Positions 33,837 through 42,382 are shown, counted from the stretch's first letter. The stretch is 64,000 nucleotides of DNA from Ruminococcus sp. (GCF_017464355.1 NZ_JAFUAG010000002.1:1-64000), one strand, 5' to 3'. Numbers and translations: made by a program. The notes: generated by a model not told the origin, from the sequence alone.

Positions 33837-35276
33837 ATGTCAACTAACAGCTATGAGTCACCGTTCTGCACAAGATATGCCAGCAAGGAGATGCAGTACA
33901 TCTTTTCTGCTGACAAGAAGTTCACCACCTGGAGAAAGCTCTGGGTAGCACTGGCAAGGGCAGAGATGAAGCTGGGTCTGAACGTGACCCAGGAGCAGGT
34001 AGATGAGCTTGAAGCTAATGTGAACAACATCGACTACGCTATGGCAGCCGAGGAGGAGAAGATAGTCCGCCACGACGTTATGGCTCACGTTCACACCTAC
34101 GGCAAGTGCTGCCCCAATGCTGACAAGATAATACATCTGGGCGCCACAAGCTGCTATGTAGGCGATAACACCGATGTCATCATCATGCGTGATGCCCTCA
34201 AGATAGTAAAGAGAAAGCTCGTTAAGGTCATCGACCAGCTGGCTAAGTTCGCTGACAAGTACAAGGGTCTGCCCTGCCTGGCATATACCCACCTGCAGCC
34301 CGCCCAGCTGACCACCGTGGGCAAAAGGGCTACCCTCTGGTGCAATGAGCTGATAATGGACCTGGAAGACCTTGATTTCCAGCTGGGCAGACTTAAGCTC
34401 CTGGGCTCCAAGGGCACCACAGGCACCCAGGCTTCCTTTATGGAGCTTTTCCACGGCGACACCGACAAGGTGAAGGAGCTTGAAAGGCTCATCGCTGAGG
34501 AAATGGGCTTTGACGCAGTAGTTCCCGTATCGGGACAGACCTATTCCAGAAAGGTCGATTTCGCAGTTTGTCAGGTAATGGCAGCCATTGCCCAGAGTGC
34601 TATGAAGTTCGGCAATGATATAAGACTTCTCCAGTCCTTCAAGGAGATAGAGGAGCCTTTTGAGAAGACCCAGATAGGTTCTTCTGCTATGGCTTACAAG
34701 CGCAACCCCATGAGAGATGAGCGTATCTGCTCACTGGCAAGATATGTGATCTGCGATGTGCTGAACCCCGCCTTCACCGCAGGTACCCAGTGGTTCGAGA
34801 GAACACTGGACGACTCCGCAAACAAGCGTATCTCCGTAGCTGAGGCTTTCCTGGGCGTTGACGCTATACTGAACATCATGCTCAACGTAACCGACCCCGA
34901 AAACGGCCTGGTGGTATACGACAAGATCATCACCCGCCGTGTTATGGCTGAGCTGCCTATCATGGCCACCGAGAACATCATCATGGACGCCTGCGAAAAG
35001 GGCGGCAACAGACAGGAGCTGCACGAGCATATAAGAAGACTTTCCATGATAGCAGGCGAGCACGTCAAGAAGGACGGTCTTGACAACGACCTGGCCGACC
35101 TCATCGCTGCTGACCCCATCTTCATGGTGACCCGTGAGGAGCTGGCTGAGATAATGAAGCCCGAGAACTACATAGGCAGATGCCCCCAGCAGGTCGATGA
35201 ATTCATCGAAAACTGCGTAAAGCCCATCATCGAGGCTAATGGTGTATCTGACGACGTGGCTGAGATAAATGTCTGA
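33837..35276 (+). CDS. purB: Adenylosuccinate lyase
   Basis: 479-aa lyase of the aspartase/fumarase superfamily that forms AMP from adenylosuccinate and AICAR from SAICAR. Conserved C3 signature SSAMAYKRNPMRDE (about 285-298), upstream HLGATSCYVGDN (catalytic His loop) and AYTHLQPAQLTTVGKR segments are present. Start is ATG 33837 with AGAGGT at 7 nt; the N-terminal extension to 33798 is not conserved. Controlled from the palindrome-bearing promoter at 33743. The following three small genes may be read through from it. Confidence 0.96.
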   Translation: MSTNSYESPFCTRYASKEMQYIFSADKKFTTWRKLWVALARAEMKLGLNVTQEQVDELEANVNNIDYAMAAEEEKIVRHDVMAHVHTYGKCCPNADKIIHLGATSCYVGDNTDVIIMRDALKIVKRKLVKVIDQLAKFADKYKGLPCLAYTHLQPAQLTTVGKRATLWCNELIMDLEDLDFQLGRLKLLGSKGTTGTQASFMELFHGDTDKVKELERLIAEEMGFDAVVPVSGQTYSRKVDFAVCQVMAAIAQSAMKFGNDIRLLQSFKEIEEPFEKTQIGSSAMAYKRNPMRDERICSLARYVICDVLNPAFTAGTQWFERTLDDSANKRISVAEAFLGVDAILNIMLNVTDPENGLVVYDKIITRRVMAELPIMATENIIMDACEKGGNRQELHEHIRRLSMIAGEHVKKDGLDNDLADLIAADPIFMVTREELAEIMKPENYIGRCPQQVDEFIENCVKPIIEANGVSDDVAEINV

Positions 35277-35325
35277 TACGTTACAGAGATAAAGCTTAAG
35301 AAGACAGAGAAAAAGGAGTAACAGA

Positions 35326-35577
35326 ATGAGCAGGAGATATAATAATAACGGTGCATACTACGGCGGCATGGCCTGCCCGAGGTGCGGCTGTCCGAATTGT
35401 CAGATCATAAATGAAACGAAGACCACAGGCAAAGATTACGGGGTGTTCAGCGGTATATGCGGCTACCTCATAATGGGGCCTGTGGGGCTTCTCTGCGGAC
35501 TTTGCGGCGCCGACAGGCAGATAAAGACCAAGGCCTACTGGGTATGTCCCAACTGCGGCAAAAAGTTCAAGGTATGA
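35326..35577 (+). CDS. Small zinc-ribbon membrane protein, 83 aa
   Basis: Two cysteine pairs, CPRCGCPNC at about 17-25 and CPNCGKKF at the end, bracket a hydrophobic segment (YLIMGPVGLLCGLCG, about 46-61), a layout like LITAF or zinc-ribbon membrane proteins. AAGGAG precedes ATG. It overlaps the DUF2085 gene by four bases (ATGA), so the two are coupled. Function unknown. Confidence 0.75.
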   Translation: MSRRYNNNGAYYGGMACPRCGCPNCQIINETKTTGKDYGVFSGICGYLIMGPVGLLCGLCGADRQIKTKAYWVCPNCGKKFKV

Positions 35578-35951
35578 CGGAGGCACGCAGGCAGCAGCTC
35601 TGGGTGAGCGCCATGGACTTAGGCGGCCGCTGCGGCTGCCACCAGCGGGCGGACAGAAGCTTTTTTATCAGGGGCTGGCAGTTCCCCGTCTGCGCCAGAT
35701 GTACAGGGGTGCTGATAGGGCATATCATCGCTTTTCCACCGGGGCTGAAATTTTCCTTTTCCCCATGGGCAGCAGTATGCGGCTGCGAGGTAATGCTTGC
35801 CGACTGGACGCTCCAGCGGCTGGGCATAAAAGAGTCCACCAACTCAAGGCGGCTGGTCACAGGCATCATCGGGGGAGGGTGTACAGCGCTCCTTTACGCA
35901 TATGCCCTGAAAAAGCTGCTGAGGCTCGTAAAGGTGCGGCCGCGGACGTAA
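35574..35951 (+). CDS. DUF2085 membrane protein
   Basis: 125 aa. The DUF2085 signature CGCHQRADRSFFIRGWQFPV then CARCTGVLIGH is clear (about 19-50), followed by two or three membrane segments (PWAAVCGCEVMLADWTLQRLG; TGIIGGGCTALLYAYAL). The paired CxxH and CARC cysteines suggest metal or haem-like binding, unproven. ATG overlaps the stop of the zinc-ribbon gene. Confidence 0.85.
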   Translation: MTEARRQQLWVSAMDLGGRCGCHQRADRSFFIRGWQFPVCARCTGVLIGHIIAFPPGLKFSFSPWAAVCGCEVMLADWTLQRLGIKESTNSRRLVTGIIGGGCTALLYAYALKKLLRLVKVRPRT

Positions 35952-35990
35952 AGCACCGAAGATATATTCCCGACAGCAAAGGGTGAGATT

Positions 35991-36614
35991 ATGGATATAA
36001 CAAAGCTGCAAAAAGGCGCAGATGCTGTCCTTGAACGGCTGATAAATGCCATGCGGGGCGGCAGGGAAGAGGTACACCCTCAGTCGCTGGTGTGCGCCGT
36101 AGGCAGCCTGGCGGGGTATGCCTGCCAGAAAGATGTGCGGGTCATGTTCATGAAAAAGAACGGCCTTTCCGAGGACAAGGTGTTCACGATAATGACCGAT
36201 AAACAGGGCAGGAAATTCTATTTCGGCGACCTTATAAACGAGCCTCTCGTCAATGAGAAGTATTCCGTATGGTCCATGATAGGCGGCGCTGTAAAACAGC
36301 GGGGCGGTAGCCTGCCTGATGTGAACGACATATTCAGGTATATCTCATATACCGTAGGCGGCGAGAATTTCGGAAGACCGAGAGCCTGCCAGGTGGGGGA
36401 GCCCATGAGTTTCTACCTGAAACAGCTGTGGCTGCCCCTGGCTGAGATAGCAAGCAAGTTCGCTGAGGACGGCGAGCTGCATATCCTCTACGGCATAGCT
36501 TTGCAGAAAGCAGTATTCGCCGCAGGCGGCAGCATGAACGTCACTGAGGCTGCCCGCATAGCCATGGAAAGCGCTGTCAGCATGAGCAAGGTGGATTTTA
36601 ATGCCCTGCCCTGA
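35991..36614 (+). CDS. Uncharacterised 207-aa cytosolic protein
   Basis: No named family recognised. It begins DITKLQKGADAVLERLINAM, has a mid region KVFTIMTDKQGRKFYFGDLI, and ends in two helices (HILYGIALQKAVFAAGG and VTEAARIAMESAVSMSKVDF). No membrane segments or signal peptide. AAGGGTGAG precedes the ATG. It lies between the DUF2085 gene and metY on the same strand with 40- and 77-bp gaps. Confidence 0.75.
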   Translation: MDITKLQKGADAVLERLINAMRGGREEVHPQSLVCAVGSLAGYACQKDVRVMFMKKNGLSEDKVFTIMTDKQGRKFYFGDLINEPLVNEKYSVWSMIGGAVKQRGGSLPDVNDIFRYISYTVGGENFGRPRACQVGEPMSFYLKQLWLPLAEIASKFAEDGELHILYGIALQKAVFAAGGSMNVTEAARIAMESAVSMSKVDFNALP

Positions 36615-36691
36615 AAAAGTATCTGCCGACCTGCGGAGAAAGAAGAGCTTCCGCGGGCTGAGATAAAACATAAACGAAAGGACAGATAAAA

Positions 36692-37960
36692 ATGAAGATC
36701 GAAACAAAATGTCTGCATGAGGGCTACAAGCCCAAGAACGGAGAACCCAGAGTAGTGCCTATAGTACAGAGCACCACCTATGTTTATGATTCTACCGATG
36801 CGGTAGCGGCCGTTTTCGATGACCCTACCCTGAGCCTTATCTATTCAAGATTTGAGAACCCCACCACTGACGCTGTCGAGAAGAAGATAGCAGCCCTTGA
36901 GGGCGGTGTGGCTGCAATGTGTACCTCCTCGGGTCAGGCAGCTACCCTGTGCAGCGTGCTGAATATCTGCGAAAGCGGCGACAGCTTCATCGCGTCTACA
37001 GCTATCTACGGCGGCACTATCAACCTGTTCAGCATAACCATGAAGAAGCTGGGCATCGAGTGCATCTGGGTAGACCCCGACTGCACCGAGGAAGAACTCA
37101 TGGCAGCCTTCAAACCCAACACCAAGCTGGTATTCGGCGAAACTATCGCTAACCCCGCCCTGACAGTTCTTGATATAGAGAAATTCGCCAAGGCAGCCCA
37201 TGCCAACGGCGTGCCCCTCATAGTCGATAACACCTTTGCTACCCCCATACTTTGCAGACCTATCGAGTGGGGTGCTGATATAGTTATACACTCCACCTCC
37301 AAGTACATGGACGGCCATGCTGTACAGGTAGGCGGTGTAATAGTTGACAGCGGCAAGTTCGATTGGGCAGCCAGCGGCAAGTTCCCCTGCCTGACCGAGC
37401 CCGATGAGAGCTATCACGGCACTGTATATACCGAGAAATACCCCTTTGCGCCTTTCATCGTAAAGGCTCGTATGCAGCTGATGAGAGATTTCGGCTGCTA
37501 CCCCGCAGCTAACTCCTCCTTCCTGCTGAACCTGGGCCTGGAGACCCTGCCTGTCCGCATGAAGCAGTATGTGGAGAACGCTAAGATAGTCGCTGATTAC
37601 CTCAACAATAATGACAAGGTGGAGAGCGTGTTCTATCCCGGTCTTGAGGGCAACAAGTATTATCCTCTGGTGCAGAAGTACCTGCCTCTGGGCGCATCGG
37701 GTGTCATCAGCTTCTCTATCAAGGGCGGCAGACCTGTGGCTGTAAAGTTCATGGACAGCCTTAAGCTGGCTTCCAATGAAGTTCACGTTGCAGACATTCG
37801 CACCTGCGTGCTTCACCCCGCTTCCGCTACTCACCGTCAGCTTACCGATGAACAGCTGGTGGCAGCAGGCATCGACGGCGGTATGATAAGATTTTCAGTA
37901 GGTCTTGAAAACGTTGAAGACATACTTGACGACCTTAAGCAGGCCTTTGCAAACATCTGA
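36692..37960 (+). CDS. metY: O-acetylhomoserine sulfhydrylase (MetY-type)
   Basis: 422-aa PLP enzyme of the Cys/Met metabolism family that makes homocysteine from O-acetylhomoserine and sulfide. PLP lysine is in HSTSKYMDGHA (about 206); IYSRFENPTTDAVEKKIA near residue 50 and the ATHRQLTDEQL segment near 375 are typical. Length matches MetY rather than the 390-aa MetB/MetC enzymes. AAAGGACAG precedes ATG; a terminator follows. Closest alternative is a methionine gamma-lyase, which the length and the AYE-poor start make less likely. Confidence 0.92.
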   Translation: MKIETKCLHEGYKPKNGEPRVVPIVQSTTYVYDSTDAVAAVFDDPTLSLIYSRFENPTTDAVEKKIAALEGGVAAMCTSSGQAATLCSVLNICESGDSFIASTAIYGGTINLFSITMKKLGIECIWVDPDCTEEELMAAFKPNTKLVFGETIANPALTVLDIEKFAKAAHANGVPLIVDNTFATPILCRPIEWGADIVIHSTSKYMDGHAVQVGGVIVDSGKFDWAASGKFPCLTEPDESYHGTVYTEKYPFAPFIVKARMQLMRDFGCYPAANSSFLLNLGLETLPVRMKQYVENAKIVADYLNNNDKVESVFYPGLEGNKYYPLVQKYLPLGASGVISFSIKGGRPVAVKFMDSLKLASNEVHVADIRTCVLHPASATHRQLTDEQLVAAGIDGGMIRFSVGLENVEDILDDLKQAFANI

Positions 37961-37974
37961 TAATATGGGCATAG

Positions 37975-38008
37975 GAACACCTCCGTTTTTTCGGAGGTGT
38001 TCTTTTTA
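37975..38008 (+). terminator. Terminator of metY
   Basis: Perfect 11-bp stem GAACACCTCCG / CGGAGGTGTTC with a T6 loop, followed by TTTTTATT. Confidence 0.93.
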
Positions 38009-38102
38009 TTGCAAAAAGTTATCTAAGGTAAAACTATTGACAAAATGTTGCATATAATGTATAATTATGAAAACGATATCGCATGATGAAGGGAGAAAGA
38101 AT

Positions 38103-39038
38103 ATGTCTAAAGGACCAATGAGCGATAACGAGCGTGCTGCCCGTTCGCTGGGAGTTAAAAGAGATCTTAAGCTGAAGTTTGCCGCCATGGGCGTGTGGTG
38201 GCTGGTGGGCATAATGTTCAGTTATCTGGTGCTGTCTTTTGTGACACAATGGTCTTTCCTGATAAATATGGCGGTGTCGCTGCTGACGGGGTTCTTGCTT
38301 ATGCTGGTGTTCTACTACCTGGTGCTGCCAAGGCTGAACCGTGAGGGTGCATTCTACAGGGAGATACTTACCCGATTCAACCGTGAGGGCTTCACCCCAG
38401 AACTGGCCGCACAGCTGGACCAGCGTCTGCGCACCCAGGATTTTTCTTCCAACCTGTACAGAAATTACTACAACAACTACCTTGAACTGCTGGCCGTGTA
38501 TAACCTGAACCTGCACAACTACGGCGAAACTATGCGCCTGCTGGACAGCTTTGATATGAACCAGATGCAGCAGGCCATGTCCTATGATTCGGGCAGGATA
38601 CATATGACTAACTATCACTATATCCGCCTGATAACAGCGGCGGAAATAGGTGATATAAGCCGCCTTGAATACTACTACGGCGCAGCCTCGCCTTGCTTTG
38701 CACAGTGCAGGGGCGTGAACAAGCTGGTCGATGCCATGATAGATTCTTCCCGTGCCATGAGGGAGGTAGCCTTTGCCCGTGCAGCACTTTCAAGGGGTGA
38801 CAGAGAAGAAGCATTCAGAAACCTTGATGAGGCCGACAGGGTACTTGCACCCTACAGCAGCGAGCCAGCCACAAAGCAGGACTACTGCAACATAAGCGCC
38901 CGCACCGCCGCCCTGAGAGGTGACAGGGACACGGCAGAAAGGCTGTTTGACGAAGCCTACAGCCTGGCAAAGAACAATTTTCAGCGGGAAACTGTCCTGC
39001 GGGACAAAGCAAGGGTGCTGGGTACCTCGGAAGCGTAA
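38103..39038 (+). CDS. Membrane-anchored helical-repeat protein
   Basis: 311 aa from ATG 38103 (GGGAGAAAG upstream). Two hydrophobic segments at about 30-52 and 58-80 (VTQWSFLINMAVSLL; FLLMLVFYYLVLPRL), then a long helical cytoplasmic tail with TPR-like pairs, such as ALSRGDREEAFRNLDEADRV and AALRGDRDTAERLFDEAYSL near the C-terminus. Function unknown; TPR tails usually mediate protein contacts. Confidence 0.78.
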   Translation: MSKGPMSDNERAARSLGVKRDLKLKFAAMGVWWLVGIMFSYLVLSFVTQWSFLINMAVSLLTGFLLMLVFYYLVLPRLNREGAFYREILTRFNREGFTPELAAQLDQRLRTQDFSSNLYRNYYNNYLELLAVYNLNLHNYGETMRLLDSFDMNQMQQAMSYDSGRIHMTNYHYIRLITAAEIGDISRLEYYYGAASPCFAQCRGVNKLVDAMIDSSRAMREVAFARAALSRGDREEAFRNLDEADRVLAPYSSEPATKQDYCNISARTAALRGDRDTAERLFDEAYSLAKNNFQRETVLRDKARVLGTSEA

Positions 39039-39061
39039 CTAAATAATACATATTCAACGAA

Positions 39062-39096
39062 AGCGCAAGCTGTCACTGACGGCTTGTGCTTTTTTA
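39062..39096 (+). terminator. Terminator of the membrane-anchored TPR gene
   Basis: AGCGCAAGC / GCTTGTGCT stem with G-U pairing, followed by TTTTTTA. Confidence 0.8.
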
Positions 39097-39202
39097 TTTG
39101 CGTCTTTTTTCTTTCGACAAAAACCTGTCCCCATGAATGCTATGATATAACTATATCAAAACGGCAGCGCTAATGCAGCTGCAAAGGAAAGGACTGGTAA
39201 AT

Positions 39203-39577
39203 TTGACAGAACTAAAGACCGTCGGTGAGGTGGTGCTGGCACAGCTGTCGGGGGACCTTGACCACCATTCTGCCAGACTAATGCGCCTGGAGATAGACCG
39301 TGCCATAGCCGATGCCCGCCCCCGCCGCCTGATAATCGACTTTTCCGCCGTGACCTTTATGGACAGCTCGGGCATAGGGCTGATAATGGGGCGCTACAAG
39401 CTCATGCATGAACAGGGCGGGGAAGTCATAGTGGCAAGACCCCCTGCCTACATAAAAAAGGTGCTGCGCCTGGCAGGTGTGGACAGGCTGGCACCTATCA
39501 CAGACAGCCTTGAAGGGCTTATTCCCGAAGTAAAGGAGGTGGATAAAATTGAGCAGACGACCCCTCAGACCACTTAA
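39203..39577 (+). CDS. spoIIAA: Anti-sigma F factor antagonist SpoIIAA
   Basis: 124-aa STAS protein. The phosphorylation loop is FMDSSGIGLIMG (about 52-63), in which the second serine is the site phosphorylated by SpoIIAB. Start is TTG 39203; the preceding GGAAAGGA is the ribosome binding site and the conserved protein begins there. First gene of the spoIIA operon; its end overlaps spoIIAB by 29 bp. When dephosphorylated it frees sigma F in the forespore. Confidence 0.93.
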   Translation: MTELKTVGEVVLAQLSGDLDHHSARLMRLEIDRAIADARPRRLIIDFSAVTFMDSSGIGLIMGRYKLMHEQGGEVIVARPPAYIKKVLRLAGVDRLAPITDSLEGLIPEVKEVDKIEQTTPQTT

Positions 39578-40004
39578 CGAGATGACCGTCAGCTTTCCTG
39601 CAAAGTCGGAAAACGAGCGCTTTGCCCGCCTGGCGGTCAGCGGCTTTCTCTCCCAGCTTGACCCGACCATAGACGAGCTTTCCGATATAAGGACAGCAGT
39701 TTCCGAGGCCGTGACCAATGCCATAGTCCACGGCTACCGTGACTTCACAGGTGATGTTTTACTTCAGGTGCGCATATTTGAAGAAGGCCGTATCTCTATA
39801 AAAGTGCAGGACAAGGGCTGCGGCATGGCAGACATCGAGCAGGCCATGACCCCGCTGTACACCACCTCCCCCGAGGAGGAAAGGGCAGGGCTGGGCTTTA
39901 CTATCATGGAGAATTTCATGGAGAAGGTCAGGGTGAAGAGCCGCCCTGCCAAAGGCACCACCGTGGTGCTGGAGCGCACCATAAAAGGGAAGCGCCGCCT
40001 ATGA
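39549..40004 (+). CDS. spoIIAB: Anti-sigma F factor SpoIIAB
   Basis: 151-aa GHKL-type serine kinase. ATP-binding N box AVSEAVTNAIVHGY (about 49-62), G1 box VQDKGCGMADIE and G2 box RAGLGFTIMENFMEKV are intact. It binds and holds sigma F and phosphorylates SpoIIAA. Start is TTG 39549 preceded by AAAGGAGGT at 7 nt. Its stop overlaps the sigF ATG (ATGA). Confidence 0.95.
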   Translation: MSRRPLRPLNEMTVSFPAKSENERFARLAVSGFLSQLDPTIDELSDIRTAVSEAVTNAIVHGYRDFTGDVLLQVRIFEEGRISIKVQDKGCGMADIEQAMTPLYTTSPEEERAGLGFTIMENFMEKVRVKSRPAKGTTVVLERTIKGKRRL

Positions 40005-40657
40005 GCAGCGCAGAAAGCTTCCTGCCCGAGGACAACCTGGGGCTGGTACACCTGTGTGCGAACCGTTTCCGCGGGCGGGGCATTGAGTACGATGACCTCT
40101 ACAGTGCAGGCTGTATCGGCCTGGTGAAAGCCTCAAAGGCCTTTGACAGCACCAGAGGACTGAAATTCTCCACCTATGCCGTACCTGTTATCCTGGGGGA
40201 GATAAAGCGGCTTTTCCGTGACGGCGGCACTGTCAAGGTGTCCCGCAGCCTGAAAGAGCTTTCACTGAAGCTTACCCGTGAGAGCATGGCTTTTGCCCGC
40301 CGTGAGGGACGGGAGCCTACTGTCAGTGAACTGGCGGAGATAACCGGGGCCTCCCCCGAAGACGTCATAGAAGCCCTTAACGCAGCCCGCCCCGCTGTCA
40401 GCCTTACTGTAGGGGACGATGAGGGCGATTCTCAGGCAGACCTGCCCACCCCGCCTCCCGATGAGGATATCACCGACCGCCTTGCCCTGCGGCAGGTAAT
40501 GGCCGAGCTTTCCCCCGAGGACAGGCGCCTGCTGGAGTACCGCTATTTTCAGAACATGACCCAGACTGCCGCCGCCGCAAAGCTGGGCATGACCCAGGTG
40601 CAGGTATCCCGCCGTGAGAAAAAGCTGCTGCTCTTCATGCGCTCACGGCTCATCTGA
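40001..40657 (+). CDS. sigF: RNA polymerase sigma-F factor (SpoIIAC)
   Basis: 218-aa sigma-70 family factor of the forespore. Region 2 is RGIEYDDLYSAGCIGLVKASKAFD...KFSTYAVPVILGEIKRL described here in parts, region 3 covers SLKLTRESMAF, and region 4 has YFQNMTQTAAAAKLGMTQVQVSRREKKLL. Complete, coupled to spoIIAB. Presence of the intact operon and spoIVB argues that this lineage can, or recently could, make spores. Confidence 0.95.
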   Translation: MSSAESFLPEDNLGLVHLCANRFRGRGIEYDDLYSAGCIGLVKASKAFDSTRGLKFSTYAVPVILGEIKRLFRDGGTVKVSRSLKELSLKLTRESMAFARREGREPTVSELAEITGASPEDVIEALNAARPAVSLTVGDDEGDSQADLPTPPPDEDITDRLALRQVMAELSPEDRRLLEYRYFQNMTQTAAAAKLGMTQVQVSRREKKLLLFMRSRLI

Positions 40658-40755
40658 AAGGGCTTTTGCTATGCAGTTTGCCTCCGTTATGTAAAATAAG
40701 CAACACCTGACCTCCGCAGTGTTGCTTTAGCGACATCACACGCTGATGTTGAATA

Positions 40756-40784
40756 TTGAAAACCTCCGTAAAACATGGTATTAT
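40756..40784 (+). promoter_or_regulatory. Promoter of the peptide array
   Basis: TTGAAA, 17-bp spacer, TATTAT, about 50 nt before the first peptide gene's ribosome binding site (AACGGAGG). Confidence 0.75.
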
Positions 40785-40842
40785 GTAATCACAGCAAGGG
40801 AAACAAAAACACTGAAACAGATCAATAACGGAGGCGTTCATC

Positions 40843-41061
40843 ATGACAAACACAAACAACATCAAGGACATGGAACTTACAATGGCACAGCTCGAAGAGG
40901 TATCGGGCGGTATCGAAAGCGAAGACGTATCTAAGTTCTTCAAGGGCTCCAATTCAAACGTAGGAAGGTGCATAGGCCTTGTAGCTGAACACTACACCGA
41001 AACAGTTACTATCATAAAGAACCCCAGCATACTGATATCTGTCATCAAGTCCTGGTTCTGA
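40843..41061 (+). CDS. Double-glycine leader peptide 1 (72 aa)
   Basis: Precursor-type peptide: leader of 23 residues ending in the double glycine of MELTMAQLEEVSGG, then a 49-residue mature part. The mature part differs from its two neighbours in the middle (SKFFKGSNSNVGRCIGLVAE) but keeps their C-terminus VTIIKNPSILISVIKSWF. One cysteine. This is the form of class II bacteriocins or signalling peptides cut by C39 transporter proteases. No modification enzyme or C39 transporter lies in the window, so bacteriocin, pheromone or RiPP remain possible. Confidence 0.75.
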   Translation: MTNTNNIKDMELTMAQLEEVSGGIESEDVSKFFKGSNSNVGRCIGLVAEHYTETVTIIKNPSILISVIKSWF

Positions 41062-41103
41062 TAAACAAGTAAAGAAAACAAAAAATAACGGAGGTAATTC
41101 ATC
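41062..41103 (+). repeat. 42-bp intergenic repeat of the peptide array, copy 1
   Basis: Identical to 41314-41355; it carries AAAATAACGGAGGTAATTC, the ribosome binding site of the next peptide. It shows that genes 2 and 3 arose by tandem duplication. Confidence 0.9.
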
Positions 41104-41313
41104 ATGACAAACACAAACACTATCAAGGATATGGAACTTTCATTCACACAGCTGGAAACAGTATCTGGCGGTATCACAAGCGAAGATATGATCAATAAGA
41201 CAACTTGCACAGTAACCAGGTACATGAGCGATGTCGAGGATACAGCCCGCGATATCAACGTTATCGTAAAGAACCCCAGCATACTGATAACTATTATCAA
41301 GTCCTGGTTCTGA
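41104..41313 (+). CDS. Double-glycine leader peptide 2 (69 aa)
   Basis: Leader ends MELSFTQLETVSGG; the 46-residue mature part is ITSEDMINKTTCTVTRYMSD onwards with C-terminus VIVKNPSILITIIKSWF. Differs from peptide 3 in only a handful of leader residues and conservative mature changes (SDVEDTARDI against SEVEETARDV). One cysteine. Tandem copy with a 252-bp period; strong GGAGG site. Confidence 0.75.
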   Translation: MTNTNTIKDMELSFTQLETVSGGITSEDMINKTTCTVTRYMSDVEDTARDINVIVKNPSILITIIKSWF

Positions 41314-41355
41314 TAAACAAGTAAAGAAAACAAAAAATAACGGAGGTAATTCATC
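41314..41355 (+). repeat. 42-bp intergenic repeat of the peptide array, copy 2
   Basis: Identical to 41062-41103. Confidence 0.9.
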
Positions 41356-41565
41356 ATGACAAACACAAACACCATCAAGGATATGGAACTTACAATGGCA
41401 CAGCTCGAAGAGGTATCTGGCGGTATCACAAGCGAAGATATGATCAATAAGACAACTTGCACAGTAACCAGGTACATGAGCGAGGTCGAGGAGACAGCCC
41501 GCGATGTCAACGTTATCGTAAAGAACCCCAGCATACTGATAACTATTATCAAGTCCTGGTTCTGA
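41356..41565 (+). CDS. Double-glycine leader peptide 3 (69 aa)
   Basis: Same plan as peptide 2: leader through MELTMAQLEEVSGG (identical to peptide 1 in this stretch), mature part of 46 residues ending VIVKNPSILITIIKSWF. Leader from copy 1 and mature part like copy 2 suggest recombination inside the array. Last intact gene before a terminator at 41651. Confidence 0.75.
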   Translation: MTNTNTIKDMELTMAQLEEVSGGITSEDMINKTTCTVTRYMSEVEETARDVNVIVKNPSILITIIKSWF

Positions 41566-41650
41566 TAACATGACGGGGTTTCACAAAAAAATATCGCAGT
41601 GCGGCTATAATGCAGGAAATCCAGGGCTGATAATATCACAATATAAGAAA

Positions 41651-41701
41651 AGGGCTATGTCTTCCGTGAGCGTGTACGGAAGGCATAGCCCTGATTTTTT
41701 T
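41651..41701 (+). terminator. Terminator of the peptide array
   Basis: AGGGCTATG-CTTCCGT / ACGGAAG-CATAGCCCT stem (41651-41692), then GATTTTTTT. Confidence 0.92.
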
Positions 41702-41759
41702 AGTATGTTCAGCTTTATTAAATATCCGTCTGATAATTTCAAGAAAATTATTTTACATA

Positions 41760-41788
41760 TTGACAATTCTCGAAATGTGTGATATAAT
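41760..41788 (+). promoter_or_regulatory. Consensus promoter of the ArsR-redox cassette
   Basis: TTGACA, 17-bp spacer, TATAAT, about 25 nt before the GAAAGAAGG ribosome binding site of the ArsR-type gene. Confidence 0.85.
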
Positions 41789-41818
41789 GTATCTAACATC
41801 AGGAAAGAAGGTGTATAA

Positions 41819-42139
41819 ATGGACATAGATATGATCGAGATCAGCAAGGCGCTTTCCAACGAAACGAGGCTTAATATCCTGCTCTGGCTCAAAGACCCCG
41901 AGGGCAATTTTCCACCCCAGGGCGGCTGTCTGAACGAGCCTGTTGACCTGAAAGGCGGTGTCTGCGTCAGCAGTATACAGGCGAAAGCAAATCTCTCGCC
42001 GTCCACGGTATCGAACTACCTGGACACCTTGCAGAGGGCAGGACTTCTTCTCTCAGAGCGCCACGGCAAGTGGACGTATTACCGCAGGAATGAGGAGACG
42101 ATCAAAGCTCTGGCGGAGTTTGTGAAAGAGGCATTGTAA
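41819..42139 (+). CDS. ArsR-type winged-helix regulator
   Basis: 106-aa regulator with N-terminal helix KALSNETRLNILLWLKDPEG and recognition region AKANLSPSTVSNYLDTLQRAGLL, then the beta wing GKWTYYRRNEE. Two cysteines (in QGGCLNEP and GGVCVSS) sit in the alpha1-to-alpha3 region but not in the usual ELCVCDL metal site, so a redox or electrophile signal is as likely as a metal. It has the promoter of the cassette directly upstream and probably regulates it. Confidence 0.85.
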   Translation: MDIDMIEISKALSNETRLNILLWLKDPEGNFPPQGGCLNEPVDLKGGVCVSSIQAKANLSPSTVSNYLDTLQRAGLLLSERHGKWTYYRRNEETIKALAEFVKEAL

Positions 42140-42142
42140 TAA

Positions 42143-42156
42143 TCCGATAAATCGGA
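42143..42156. promoter_or_regulatory. Palindrome after the ArsR-type gene
   Basis: TCCGAT AA ATCGGA, perfect 6-2-6 inverted repeat 4 bp after the stop and 22 bp before the next gene. Possible operator; related CCGAC sequences occur at 42395 and 42537. Confidence 0.4.
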
Positions 42157-42178
42157 ATTTACAGGAGGTGATTCATCA

Positions 42179-42382
42179 ATGACTACTCTTGGAGAAGATT
42201 TTGGATTAACGGAATATTCTGACGAATTTATCAACAAAATAATCGATTATAGAATGCATATCTATAAAAACAGAGAATTATGGGAATATTACACCTATGA
42301 TGAGATCGCCGAAAAGGAAAACTGTGATGCTGATGATGTAAGAAAAATACTCAATAGCACAGCAATAATATGGAATCATTAA
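42179..42382 (+). CDS. Small uncharacterised protein, 67 aa
   Basis: Acidic protein with a C-terminal part that reads like a short helix-turn-helix (YDEIAEKENCDADDVRKILN) but is otherwise unrecognised. AGGAGGTGATTCATCA before the ATG is a very strong start signal. Lower G+C than the genes around it, so it may be a later insertion into the cassette. Confidence 0.6.
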   Translation: MTTLGEDFGLTEYSDEFINKIIDYRMHIYKNRELWEYYTYDEIAEKENCDADDVRKILNSTAIIWNH

